Origin: Pseudogracilibacillus sp037072025
GTDB lineage: Bacteria; Bacillota; Bacilli; Bacillales; Amphibacillaceae
Length of the DNA stretch: 64,000 bases
Assembly (NCBI RefSeq): GCF_037072025.1
Contig: NZ_JAXHDD010000016.1
Coordinates: forward strand, 16,056-80,055
Direction of reading: 5' to 3'
The notes below the pieces were generated by a model that saw nothing but the letters and a program-made list of their open reading frames with translations, was not told where the DNA came from and searched no databases. Positions 8,513 through 18,500 of the stretch are shown here, piece after piece; position 1 is the stretch's first letter; every line of letters begins with the position of its first letter. The position numbers and the translations under genes were made by a program.

Positions 8513-9466
8513 GATTTCGTTTAATTTTATTTATATCTTCTTCAGATAATCCTGTTAATTCAATAATTTCGTAAATATCTTTTTTTAGCTGAATCATTTT
8601 TTCTGCTATTTCTAATTTACCTTCTCTTCTTCCTTCTTTCCTAAGTTCTTCAGCCGCTGTCATTACTATAGAACCTCCTTTCGCAGAGATTTTTCTTGCT
8701 ATATTGACTGCTTGTTTAGCAGTAAAATTCTGCCTCGCATTTAATACATACTTTATAAAGGTTTAAAATAACCCATAACTGTTGGCTTCTCTTTAAGTTT
8801 AAGAAATGCTTCAATACCCCGTTTAAATGATGCAATAAATTGTTCTTCATCTGGTGATTGTATATGTTTGATAATATCAAGAAAAATTCTAAGTTCAACT
8901 TTTCCCTTTATATCTTTCATACCAAAACTGTTCAGGTCATAAATAAGATACTCGTAATTTGGAACATATTTTTGTATATTTGGTGTTAAATCATTGTATC
9001 CAACAATAACGTCTCCAAGTGTTTTAGCAATATCCCAACTCTTTTGTCCATGATAAATGACTAATGGGATCACAATCGGTAGCTCATATGAATTTTCCTT
9101 CTTTATCTTGTTTTCCCATATTTCTATCATATATTTTAAAAGCTGAAATGATACATTGGTTGAAAGATAACTTTTATGTTCAAATAAGAAATAAATATAT
9201 CCATTATAGCCATTGATTGTTACTGAAAATAATAAGTCTGAAAACGTTTCTTCCAAATCCTTCGAAATAAAACTGTCCTTTTTTGGTTTTAATGTACTTA
9301 ATTCTATTATACCCAAAATTTCATCTGGTAAATAATTTTTTATAAAGTCTTCTGCGATTTCTATATTGCCAAGGGTTTCTTTGAAATATTTATCATGTGG
9401 ATTATTAATAGTTCCCACGCCCTCACTCACTTTCCGAATATCTTCCATTTCACTTGAAAAAAGCAC
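8505..9466 (-). pseudogene. Rpn family (PD-(D/E)XK, transposase_31-like) nuclease, frameshifted
   Basis: Rpn proteins are recombination-promoting DNases related to YhgA. The reading frame begins near 9466 and shows NNPHDKYFKETLGNIEIAED, FSDLLFSVTINGYNGYIYFL followed by FEHKS (the D and ExK region), and IPLVIYHGQKSWD. The frame stops at 8753, but the family's C-terminus continues in another frame (KYVLNARQNFTAKQAVNIAR onward) to a stop at 8505. One lost base near 8757 explains this. It starts 21 nt after the cas2 stop, co-directional with cas, and separates cas from the array. It may be a later insertion; a link to CRISPR function is unproven. Confidence 0.85.
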
Positions 9467-9487
9467 AAATAAAGCTTTTAGAAGTCC

Positions 9488-9808
9488 CTAAAAGAAATCA
9501 ACTTTATCTGTGCCTAATTCTTCTTCAATTGTTTTCGTTCCTAATAATATTTCCATGTTTTCATACTGTTTTTCAGTAATTGCCATGGAACGAATTGCAC
9601 CTTCAACAGGTGGAATATGTTGCTTGAGACGACGTAAATGTTTTTGCACATTATCTTGTCCATTACAAATGCGACTATAAACTGAAAACTGTAACATCGT
9701 ATAGCCGTCTTTTAATAAAAACTTTCTAAACCTCGTATACTCTCTTCTTTCTTTGGATGTTGTTACCGGCAAATCGAAAAAAACAATGATCCGCATGAAT
9801 CTACTCAT
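9488..9808 (-). CDS. cas2: CRISPR-associated endonuclease Cas2
   Basis: A 106-residue Cas2 that forms the adaptation complex with Cas1 and helps insert new spacers. The N-terminal strand MRIIVFFDLPVTTSKERREY carries the family's aspartate after the first beta strand, followed by FRKFLLKDGYTMLQFSVYSR. The start codon overlaps the end of cas1 by 8 nt (ATGAGTAG), suggesting coupled translation; an internal ATG at 9796 is possible. There is no csn2 or cas4 nearby, in line with subtype II-C. Confidence 0.96.
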   Translation of the reverse strand: MSRFMRIIVFFDLPVTTSKERREYTRFRKFLLKDGYTMLQFSVYSRICNGQDNVQKHLRRLKQHIPPVEGAIRSMAITEKQYENMEILLGTKTIEEELGTDKVDFF

Positions 9809-10703
9809 ACGTATGAGCTGCTAAATTTACTAGTTCAGGTAAAATTAATAATTTTGCATCTCGCTGCCGGCATGCGGATACAAAGCTACTAACCATACGA
9901 TCCACTCCATGTGTTACAGATAATCTTTCATTACTCCAACCCGCTTCAATTTCCAATATTTCGAAAAGATGCTTTCTAACTTCAGCAGACCATTCTGTTT
10001 CTGCATCAACATTATAACGTACTACTACATCTACAAACGGACGTAATACTTCAATAAAGTCATCAGCTAAATTAAATGCATTTAATTTGCTGTCGTGAAA
10101 AATGCCCATACTAGGAGTAAATCCATATCGAACCAATGCTCGCGAAACTAAAGAACGCATTATACTGTACCCGTAGTTTAATGAAATATTAAATATATTG
10201 TCAGTTCTACGTTGAAATCCTAAGCCAAATAACAATTCAAAATATAGCTTCGCAGCATACGCTTCCCTGTTTGTACGGTCACCTGAATCTACACTTCTGC
10301 TAATTGCATACAACTTCTCGGCTTCTTCTCCAAAATGTAGTAACTCCAAACAACGGGCTTGATTTTCTATTTTCCGAATGACAATTTGCTGCCAAATTCG
10401 TTTCTTAAACGGCTTGTGTAAATTCATCTGCATCTCTAATACTTCCTGTTGTCTAGAATGCCTGTGAAATGGTTGAACGATTCCACTCGGCATTCTTTTT
10501 CGGTCACAAACAATTATTTCTACATGATATTCCGTACATTTACTTAATAATGCGTGGGTAATTGTAATTGAAGGCTCTTCTAAAGTTACTGTACATATAT
10601 CTTCTAACGGTATTGTTACTTCTTCATCTTGTTTAATAACCAGTTGTTCATTTCTTGTAGAAAGTTTTGCTGGTTTTCTGATAACTAGATGCCTATAGGA
10701 CAT
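9801..10703 (-). CDS. cas1: CRISPR-associated endonuclease Cas1
   Basis: A 300-residue Cas1 integrase of the type II group. The metal-binding residues sit in REAYAAKLYFELLFG (E), in MGIFHDSKLNAFNLADDFIE (H and D), and nearby acidic positions. It overlaps cas9 by 11 nt and cas2 by 8 nt, so cas9-cas1-cas2 is one compact minus-strand operon. It looks intact, so spacer acquisition could still work. Confidence 0.96.
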   Translation of the reverse strand: MSYRHLVIRKPAKLSTRNEQLVIKQDEEVTIPLEDICTVTLEEPSITITHALLSKCTEYHVEIIVCDRKRMPSGIVQPFHRHSRQQEVLEMQMNLHKPFKKRIWQQIVIRKIENQARCLELLHFGEEAEKLYAISRSVDSGDRTNREAYAAKLYFELLFGLGFQRRTDNIFNISLNYGYSIMRSLVSRALVRYGFTPSMGIFHDSKLNAFNLADDFIEVLRPFVDVVVRYNVDAETEWSAEVRKHLFEILEIEAGWSNERLSVTHGVDRMVSSFVSACRQRDAKLLILPELVNLAAHTYE

Positions 10704-13700
10704 GGCGCTTTTCCTTGTTGACTTTGTAAAGGTTTCCTAAAGGATCTACTTGGTATTTTACAAGACTAATTAAATTTCTCGATCCTATTCGGTCTTGAAA
10801 GCTATTTTCATGGCTTATTATAGTAAGCGCTCCTGTTCTTACATCAACCATTCTGAAATAAAAAGTTCCCTCTTTCCAAGCTATTGATTCTCCTAAAGAA
10901 TTTTTTGATGTTTTCTCTCTTGGCATCTTTAACCTTACTATATCATTTGGGTATAAGTTATATATAAACTCAAAATCATTATTTATAACTTCCCATTCAC
11001 TATAAGGTTTATTAGCAGTTATAAACTTCTCTGGCATCCTCCCCGCCAACACATCACTCACATAAACAGGAGCTAAATAATATTTCCCTGTTTTCTTATG
11101 CCTGAAGACTTCCGTTCGCACAATACTAGCGTTTGCTGCAATAGCCTTGTCACCTAATGGCATCGCACGGTTAACAAAATCCTCTATTTTCACACTTCGT
11201 ATAATCGGAGCATTTTCCGGATTTTTCGCCGGTTTATATAATGGCTCAGCAAATGCCTTACTAGCATTTCCTCCATATTCTAAATAACGTTCCTTAATTG
11301 CATTATACGCTCCCGGATCAGACTCCTTTCCATACATGGGAAAGTCCCCGGTTTTCTTGTCAAATGAAATATTTTCCAGTTTTGTCTTTGTAACAACTCT
11401 CATTAATCCTCGCTCGTTATATCCACGATGCCTTCTCACAGTTTCTGCATGAATCTGTCCTTTTACAGACCGTTTAGGCATTCTTGATACAAAAATTGGC
11501 TTCACTTCATTAATAAATTCCTCATCATAGCTATCCAAAGATAAACTTTCTAAAGCCAACTTTAACTTATTTGGATCTTGAATCAATCGCGCTACTAGTT
11601 CGCGTCTAAATCCTTCCCATGGTTCTGGGAAATGTTCGCCTTCCCTACGTAATAATTCAGCCACATGAACCTCTCTCCGCTTGAAATAATTACTTACTTG
11701 ATGACGGAACGGATGACTCACTCCAACGATGACCGCATCCACTGCATGGTGCAAATCGTTTTCAGATCTATTTTTATTAAATCCCCATCTTTTTCGCATT
11801 AAAGAAGTATATGCACCATTGACAGGATAAACATATTGCTTTCTACCCTCTATTTTTCGAAACTGTAGGTTATCTTCTATGAAACTCTTTAAAAATCGAG
11901 TAATATATCTTGTATCATTCAAATGTCGCGCCTTAAATTCTTCTTCCTGTTCTCCATCAAAGTTGTCTTTCAATAATAAATTTTTTTTCTTTCTGCTGAC
12001 TTTAAGTGCATTTACATAAGAAATATATTCATTCCATCTAGCATCATCTGACCCAAACCATTCGTAAGGAGTACGGTTTTGCTTATTTTGGTTTTCTTGT
12101 ACAAGTACTAAAACTTTATTATTATTACTATCATCAAAACTTCTGCTATACGGGATAATATGGTCAACTTCTGCATATCCCGTTGAAAACAATCTTTCCA
12201 TTGGAATCTCTTTCAATGAATATGCACATTTACCATCTTGCTCTTGCCATAATTTATATTTTAATATGTCATGCCCTCGTGGATTACTTATCTCTGGATG
12301 GAGTTCTCGAATATGCTTTCGTGCTTGATCATTAACTGTTCTATTTTTTGAAAACAGTTTTTCAATCTCGCGACGTTCACTATAAGGTCTTCCCATTTCC
12401 CTTGCCAATTCTATATAAATTCCTGATGGCGATCCATACCTTTTAATAATACTGTTAACTACTTTTCTAGTTTGCGATAATGCACGAATGACAACTGGAT
12501 TAGCAATCTCATCAGCTGGAATAACTGGGAGTAACTTCTTCTTTTCCTTGCCAATCCGCTGGTTAAAATTGTATCCCGCCTTTTTACAAGCTTCATTATA
12601 TTGATATCCCTCTTCAACAAAAGGTAATATACGGTTCAGCGCTTTCAACGACAAATGTCCAAATTGAGAAAAGTCCAAATAAAGCAGCTCTTCTATCAAT
12701 TTATCATCATACGCTCTATTTGCTAGATTTCTAATCTTTCTGCCATTCTCGCTAACATATTCATTCTGTAAATACGCTCTAGCATCTTGATCATCTTTAT
12801 AAACCGTTACGGCATAAGCAATCGTATCGTAATCAATCGGGCGATAGGAATGCATCATTGTCTTGCCTTCCACTTCTTCAATTATTTTTCTAATTTGATA
12901 TGTTCCTTGTAAAGATAAAAATACCCTGTTTTCATTTTGTGCATTCGTTTTACTAAAATCATAAAACAATTCATTAAATCGTTCATCCTTTTGAAGCTTC
13001 AATGCTTTTCTTAACTGACTATATTTCACTTCTTCTTTATCTAACATTAACTCCAGTGCTGCTATTTGCTCTTCAGATGTTAATGACCTCTGTGGTGCGT
13101 TACTAGAAATAATCTTCAACCGATTTAATTTATCTAGGGCTCGGAATCTCTCAAACGTATAGGAAGATTTAGGTGCCCGCTTCTCATCTCTTTCAAAGGT
13201 GCAATTTCCAATTTTTTTAAATATATCATCTGCTGTGGAAAATGGTCGTTGGGAAGACCAAATACGCAAATACTCTTCTTCATTCTCATTGCTCGCAAAA
13301 GGATGCCCTAATTCACGTTGTGTCTTAAATACAAGTCGAATTTCCTCTTCAATTTCACTTCGAGCAACAACGTGTGAATAATCTCCACCTTTGTTTCGTT
13401 TCCGACCCTCAAACTTTTCATCCATACAAAGCATTTCTGCCACTGTACGATAACCTTTTTCTTTCATTAATTCTGCATTTGCTTTTACGGCTTGTAATAA
13501 TGCTCCACCTTCCGTTTCTTTCGCTTCACTTTTGCGATTTGATTTAAAGCCGCGATTTTTACCGTAATGGATTAAAATTCTAGCAAATTCGCGGTCTGTT
13601 AATTTTCGTTCAATACCATTCACACGCAAAATCCATAAATCAATATCCCCATCCTGCCAGTCATATAATTTCTCGGCTTCTACTCGTGATAACAAACCTT

Positions 13701-13929
13701 TTTCAATAAAAAAATGTCTGATTCTACTGACACGATAACGCCTTCTTCGTATCGTTCTCCTGCTAGACCTTGCTTCACGTCTTGGGGTTGCAAGTGAAGA
13801 ACCATCTTTCGGATTTTCTGCAGCATCAAACATACGTACATTCATTGCTTCTATTCTGTTTTTGTCTTCATTAATAACTGCCCATCCAATTGATGTAATT
13901 CCAATATCTAACCCGATTGAATATTGCAC
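10693..13929 (-). CDS. cas9: Type II-C CRISPR RNA-guided endonuclease Cas9 (GeoCas9-like)
   Basis: About 1078 residues, in the compact II-C size range. It has RuvC-I YSIGLDIGITSIGWAV (D8), an arginine-rich bridge helix RREARSSRRTIRRRRYRVSR, RuvC-II IYIELAREMGRPYSERR, HNH YAEVDHIIPYSRSFDDS (H590) with NKVLVL, RuvC-III LHHAVDAVIV and a C-terminal PAM-interacting part ending PLGNLYKVNKEKR. Many blocks match GeoCas9 (1087 aa, D8, H582). I chose the GTG at 13929 over the ATG at 13938: AAAAAAGG is next to that ATG but 9 nt from the GTG, and the resulting N-terminus lines up with GeoCas9. All catalytic residues are present. A GeoCas9-like PAM (N4CRAA type) is an inference only. Confidence 0.97.
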   Translation of the reverse strand: MQYSIGLDIGITSIGWAVINEDKNRIEAMNVRMFDAAENPKDGSSLATPRREARSSRRTIRRRRYRVSRIRHFFIEKGLLSRVEAEKLYDWQDGDIDLWILRVNGIERKLTDREFARILIHYGKNRGFKSNRKSEAKETEGGALLQAVKANAELMKEKGYRTVAEMLCMDEKFEGRKRNKGGDYSHVVARSEIEEEIRLVFKTQRELGHPFASNENEEEYLRIWSSQRPFSTADDIFKKIGNCTFERDEKRAPKSSYTFERFRALDKLNRLKIISSNAPQRSLTSEEQIAALELMLDKEEVKYSQLRKALKLQKDERFNELFYDFSKTNAQNENRVFLSLQGTYQIRKIIEEVEGKTMMHSYRPIDYDTIAYAVTVYKDDQDARAYLQNEYVSENGRKIRNLANRAYDDKLIEELLYLDFSQFGHLSLKALNRILPFVEEGYQYNEACKKAGYNFNQRIGKEKKKLLPVIPADEIANPVVIRALSQTRKVVNSIIKRYGSPSGIYIELAREMGRPYSERREIEKLFSKNRTVNDQARKHIRELHPEISNPRGHDILKYKLWQEQDGKCAYSLKEIPMERLFSTGYAEVDHIIPYSRSFDDSNNNKVLVLVQENQNKQNRTPYEWFGSDDARWNEYISYVNALKVSRKKKNLLLKDNFDGEQEEEFKARHLNDTRYITRFLKSFIEDNLQFRKIEGRKQYVYPVNGAYTSLMRKRWGFNKNRSENDLHHAVDAVIVGVSHPFRHQVSNYFKRREVHVAELLRREGEHFPEPWEGFRRELVARLIQDPNKLKLALESLSLDSYDEEFINEVKPIFVSRMPKRSVKGQIHAETVRRHRGYNERGLMRVVTKTKLENISFDKKTGDFPMYGKESDPGAYNAIKERYLEYGGNASKAFAEPLYKPAKNPENAPIIRSVKIEDFVNRAMPLGDKAIAANASIVRTEVFRHKKTGKYYLAPVYVSDVLAGRMPEKFITANKPYSEWEVINNDFEFIYNLYPNDIVRLKMPREKTSKNSLGESIAWKEGTFYFRMVDVRTGALTIISHENSFQDRIGSRNLISLVKYQVDPLGNLYKVNKEKRHVL

Positions 13930-13979
13930 AGCTATCATCCTTTTTTCGTATTTTTATGTAGCAAATTTTAAAAAATCTA

Positions 13980-14005
13980 TAAAAAAAAGACTAACCTAGT
14001 AGTCT
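13980..14005 (-). terminator. Terminator between tracrRNA and cas9
   Basis: On the minus strand AGACTA, loop CTAGGT, TAGTCT is followed by eight Ts. It would end tracrRNA transcription and separate it from cas9, which starts about 50 nt further on. Confidence 0.75.
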
Positions 14006-14141
14006 ATGTCTTAAATAATAAATGGGGAACTCCACATATAAGTGGAGTTAGGCGATCCCCAACGCCACGGCATTCTGCCTTATCATAACAACCCTGCGAT
14101 CCTTGATCTGATATGATATAACGACCTTCCCCTAAGTCGCT
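14006..14141 (-). ncRNA. tracrRNA of the type II-C system
   Basis: Bases 14082-14117 form the anti-repeat: compared on the plus strand it matches the CRISPR repeat at 29 of 36 positions, so the minus-strand RNA pairs with the crRNA repeat. Downstream on the minus strand follow a small hairpin region, the nexus-like GGCGTTGGGGATCGCC (14051-14066) and a hairpin AACTCCAC / GTGGAGTT ending in CCCCAT (14022-14049). The same order and nearly the same nexus sequence are known in the GeoCas9 tracrRNA. Transcription should start near 14141 from the promoter just upstream and stop at the hairpin at 13980-14005. Confidence 0.9.
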
Positions 14142-14147
14142 AGCACT

Positions 14148-14176
14148 ATTATATTACCTTATTTTACATAAGTCAA
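14148..14176 (-). promoter_or_regulatory. SigmaA promoter of tracrRNA
   Basis: On the minus strand TTGACT (14176-14171), a 17-nt spacer, and a perfect TATAAT (14153-14148). It is the strongest promoter-like sequence in this region, as expected for a tracrRNA. It faces away from brxA, so the two defence loci diverge from this 380-bp intergenic region. Confidence 0.8.
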
Positions 14177-14320
14177 TACTTTTTACTATATTATTGGAAG
14201 GTTTTACATTTTTATGCCACTCTATGCCTTTTAAGGTTTTTTGCACAATAAAACTTTTCAGATAAAAACATAAATATGCTAAACTATTAGTTAATAAACG
14301 GACCATGAGGATGGATAATT

Positions 14321-14929
14321 TTGACAAAAAACTGGCAATATCGATCTACAATTAAATCAAGACCTTTTTTTTACATCGAAATGAAAAAGCTGGCAGAACT
14401 TATTTTACAAGGGTTTAATGATTATGAAATTCGTAAAAAAGTAACGGAGGAAAACATCCTTCAAATAAATAATCTAACGAGAAGAAAAGAAGTTGCAGCA
14501 GCAATTTTAAAACGTCTACATATTTTAGATGAGTTCTTATTAAAACAAATTAAACAAAATTCTGTCGAAACAAGTAAAGCTATTGTTCTTTACTCAATCA
14601 TGAAAACAGATCGTTTATTTTATGAATTCATTCATGAAGTAGTCTATGAGAAAATTTTAATTGGTAATTTTATAATAAAAGATTCCGATCTAGAAAATTA
14701 TTTTGAAACAAAGAAAACGCAAAGTAAAATTGTTTCTTCTTGGAAAGAATATACAATCTATAAATTAAAACAAGTTTACAAACGAGTTCTTTTTGAGGCT
14801 GGGATTCTACGACATGAAAATCAACATCACGCAATCGTTATCCCAATCATTGATCCTTCTATTATTGAACATATCAAACAAATTGAAGATACACCCTTTA
14901 TCCAAATCGTTTTAGGAGGAGGTAAATAA
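14321..14929 (+). CDS. brxA: BREX protein BrxA (DUF1819)
   Basis: A 202-residue DUF1819 protein, the usual first gene of BREX type 1 phage-defence operons; BrxA is a small, mostly helical DNA-binding protein. The N-terminus WQYRSTIKSRPFFYIEMKKL and RRKEVAAAILKRLHILDEFL fit the family. I accept the TTG at 14321 because GAGGATGG lies 6 nt upstream; the nearby ATG at 14311 is in another frame. Its stop overlaps the brxB start by 1 nt. Confidence 0.88.
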   Translation: MTKNWQYRSTIKSRPFFYIEMKKLAELILQGFNDYEIRKKVTEENILQINNLTRRKEVAAAILKRLHILDEFLLKQIKQNSVETSKAIVLYSIMKTDRLFYEFIHEVVYEKILIGNFIIKDSDLENYFETKKTQSKIVSSWKEYTIYKLKQVYKRVLFEAGILRHENQHHAIVIPIIDPSIIEHIKQIEDTPFIQIVLGGGK

Positions 14930-15507
14930 TGCGAACCATCCATGATAGATTGGACGAAATTGTGCCAAAAATAACTGATCCGAGTTTTAAGGATAGTAAA
15001 GGGTTAGGAAAAGAAGTTGGCTATCATATATTCGATTATGACCCAAAAAACGAAATGACCGTTCGGAAACATATTCCTTATATCAAAAAAGAAATTAATG
15101 AAAAATACCAACCCCTTTCTATCATTGAATGTAACTTATTTCAAATCGTCCTCCAAATATTAGAGGAAAAAGGTTACTTAGAGAAAAATTTTACGATGGA
15201 ACAAAAACGTGGCAGTAATTTTGTACTAAATGCGACAAGAAAATCGTTAAGACTAACACTAGAGAATGATCTCGTTATCAACCATATTAAAACTAAAGCC
15301 GAAAACCATGACATTCTATTCATCACTGGGGTGGGAGAAGTCTTTCCAATTATTCGCTCACACGTCATCTTAAATAATATCCACCGTGCAGTCGAAGACC
15401 AACCGGTTATTATGTTTTACCCGGGAAAATATAGCGGACAAGACCTCATGTTATTTGGTGAAATTTCAGATGGAAATTATTATCGTGCCTTTAGACTGAT
15501 TGATTAG
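14929..15507 (+). CDS. brxB: BREX protein BrxB (DUF1788)
   Basis: A 192-residue DUF1788 protein, a core BREX type 1 component of unknown biochemical role. Family-like segments include FLITGVGEVFPIIRSH (seen here as ILFITGVGEVFPIIRSHVIL) and VIMFYPGKYSGQDLMLFGEI near the C-terminus. The start is preceded by GGAGGAGG and overlaps the brxA stop (TAATG), so the two are coupled. brxC follows after 23 nt. Confidence 0.9.
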   Translation: MRTIHDRLDEIVPKITDPSFKDSKGLGKEVGYHIFDYDPKNEMTVRKHIPYIKKEINEKYQPLSIIECNLFQIVLQILEEKGYLEKNFTMEQKRGSNFVLNATRKSLRLTLENDLVINHIKTKAENHDILFITGVGEVFPIIRSHVILNNIHRAVEDQPVIMFYPGKYSGQDLMLFGEISDGNYYRAFRLID

Positions 15508-15530
15508 AAGTTTAAACAGGGGGAAGTAAA

Positions 15531-18500
15531 ATGCAGATTAAAAACATGTTTGACCGTAAAATTGACCGTGAAATAAAGGGAGTTATAAAAGTTGGGCAAG
15601 ACGATGACCAAAATATAAAACAAGAACTCGAAGAATATGTTGTCACTGAAGAATTACATAAACATATCGAACAATTTTTCGCTGCATACAGACGAGGTCT
15701 GACAGAACCGACCGATAAAATTGGTGTATGGATTTCGGGCTTTTTCGGATCTGGTAAATCACATTTTCTTAAAATCTTATCGTACTTAATTGAAAACAGA
15801 GAAATTGCTGGAAAACATGCGATAGATTACTTCGAAAATAAAATTACAGATAAGACCGTACTTAATAATTTACAACATGCAGGGAATGTCCCATCTGACG
15901 TTATTCTATTTGATATCGATGCAAAAAGTGAATCAGATTCTATGGCTGGACAAGATTCCATCGTTATCGTGTTGAACAAAGTATTCAATGAGATGCAAGG
16001 ATTTTGCGGAGCGATTCCATGGATTGCTGAAATGGAACGAAAAATGCAAAAAGACGGTACATATGAAGCTTTTAAAAACGCCTTTCAAAAACATTCCGGA
16101 AGTGCTTGGGAAGATGCACGAGAAGATTTTTATTATGAAGAAGATGCAATCATCGCATCATTAATTGAAACGACCCAAATGAGTGAGGAAGCTGCACGAA
16201 ACTGGTTTGAACGAACGGAACAAGAGTATTCCATCAGCATTGAGCGATTTGCTTCGCGAGTAAAAGAATATATCGAAACACAGGAACACCCGAACCACCA
16301 TGTCGTTTTCTTAATTGATGAGGTTGGTCAATACATTGGCGATGATTCCCGAGCAATGCTCAATTTACAAACAATCGTTCACGAACTTGGGCGTCAATGT
16401 AAAGGAAAAGCATGGATCGCTGTTACGAGTCAAGAGGATATTGATTCCGTGTTAACTGTTAAAGGAAGTGATTTTTCTAAAATTCAAGGTCGCTTCGATA
16501 CAAAACTAAGTCTATCCAGCGCCTATGTCGATGAAGTAATTAGAAAACGGATTTTAGCTAAAAACAAAGCAGGTGCTGACACACTTGGAGAAGTTTTTCA
16601 CGAAAAACAATTTGTATTACAAAGTGTCCTAACTTTTCCCGATAGTAAAGTGGAAATGAAACAATTTACAGACAAAACAGACTTTATTGACGTATATCCA
16701 TTTGTTCCCTATCAATTTAATTTACTACAAAGTGTCTTTACAGCGGTAAGAATTCACGGAGCATCAGGGAAACATTTAGCAGAAGGAGAACGATCTCTTT
16801 TAAGTGCTTTCCAAGAATCAGCAATCGCTTTTTCGAAAAAAGAGGCCGGTACACTCGTCCCCTTCTCATCATTCTATGAAACGATTGAACAATTTTTAGA
16901 TTCTAGCATCAGAACTGTCATTATTCGAGCAGGTAAAAATGAACAATTAGAAGCATTTGATGTAAAAGTTTTAAAACTTTTATTTTTAATAAAATATGTA
17001 AAAGAAATCCCAGCAACTCTTGAACATATCGCAACATTACTTGTCGACCATATCGATACAGATAAACTTGCATTAAAAGGAAAAATAGAAAAATCACTTA
17101 TTCGTCTCATTGATCAAACATTAATAGAAAAACATGGAGATGAATATGCGTTTTTAACAAATGATGAACAAGATGTTAACCAAGAAATTAAAAACATACA
17201 TATTGATTCGGGAAATGTCATTGAAAAAATTGGTGAGAAAATTTTTAGTGAAATTTATCCTGACAAAAAATACCGTTATTCCAAGCAATATGACTTTTCA
17301 TTTAATACGATTATCGATGACCGTCCAATCGGCACACAATCTCATGATATTGGCATTAGGGTGCTTACCGCTTATGCAGATGTTCATCTTGACTATAATG
17401 ATGCGGAACTAAAAATGATGTCCATGAGAGAAAATAATGTCATTGTCAAATTATCACAAACGACGGATTATCTAGACGAAATGGAATCCGCTCTTAAAAT
17501 TGATGCCTATTTACGAATGAATAGTGGAACAGCAATCTCTCAAACGATTGAAGATATTAAAATGAAAAAAACACGAGAATCAAATGAACGGAAAGAACGT
17601 GTAACCACCTATTTAAAAGCTGCGTTAAAAGATGCGGAAATTTTCGTGAAGTCACAACAGCTTGACATTGCGAAAAAAAATCCAATCGATCGAATCAATG
17701 ATGCCTTTCATATTCTCATTAAAACAGAGTATCACAAAATTGATTATATTGAGAAATTTGTCCAGAAGCCGACAGACTTAGAAAACCTGCTGACATCGGA
17801 TCAGTTAAGTATGGAAATGTTAGAAGAAAACAAATTAGCCCGAAATGAAGTAAACAATTATATTACGCGCCTTTCCGACCGTAATCAAGCTATGACGTTA
17901 AAAAGTATTACCACTCATTTTGAACAAAAACCATTTGGCTGGTTGGAACTTGATATTAAAGCATTACTGATTGAATTATTTAAAGAGCAAGAAATAAAAT
18001 TACATTTTAATAGTGCTGATTTAAAGCTGCAAGATCCTCAATTTATTGACTATCTTACGAAAAGACAATATGTTGAACGAGTGATTGTGAAAAAGCGCGA
18101 ACGGATCTCTTCTATTCTTATTAAAAATGTTCGTGATTTAAGTACTGAGTTATTTAATGTCGCGTCCCTGCCAACAGATGAGGATAATTTACAAGAAAAA
18201 TTTAAAGAACATTTACAATTAGAACTGGAAAAAATAAAAGATTTATTACTCAACTATCGTCATCATCGTTATTATCCTGGAGAAAGTATTTTACAAGATG
18301 GACAAAAAATGATGAGTGAGATTTTAAACATTCAAGACACGACTACCTTTTACAATAAAGTCCGTGAATACCGTCATGATTTACGTGATTTTGCCGAGGA
18401 TTCGAAGGAAATTTACCATTTCTTTAAACACCAGCGAACTATTTTTGATGATGCACATAAAAGACTATTAATTTTTGAACGTAATCAAACATTCATCACA

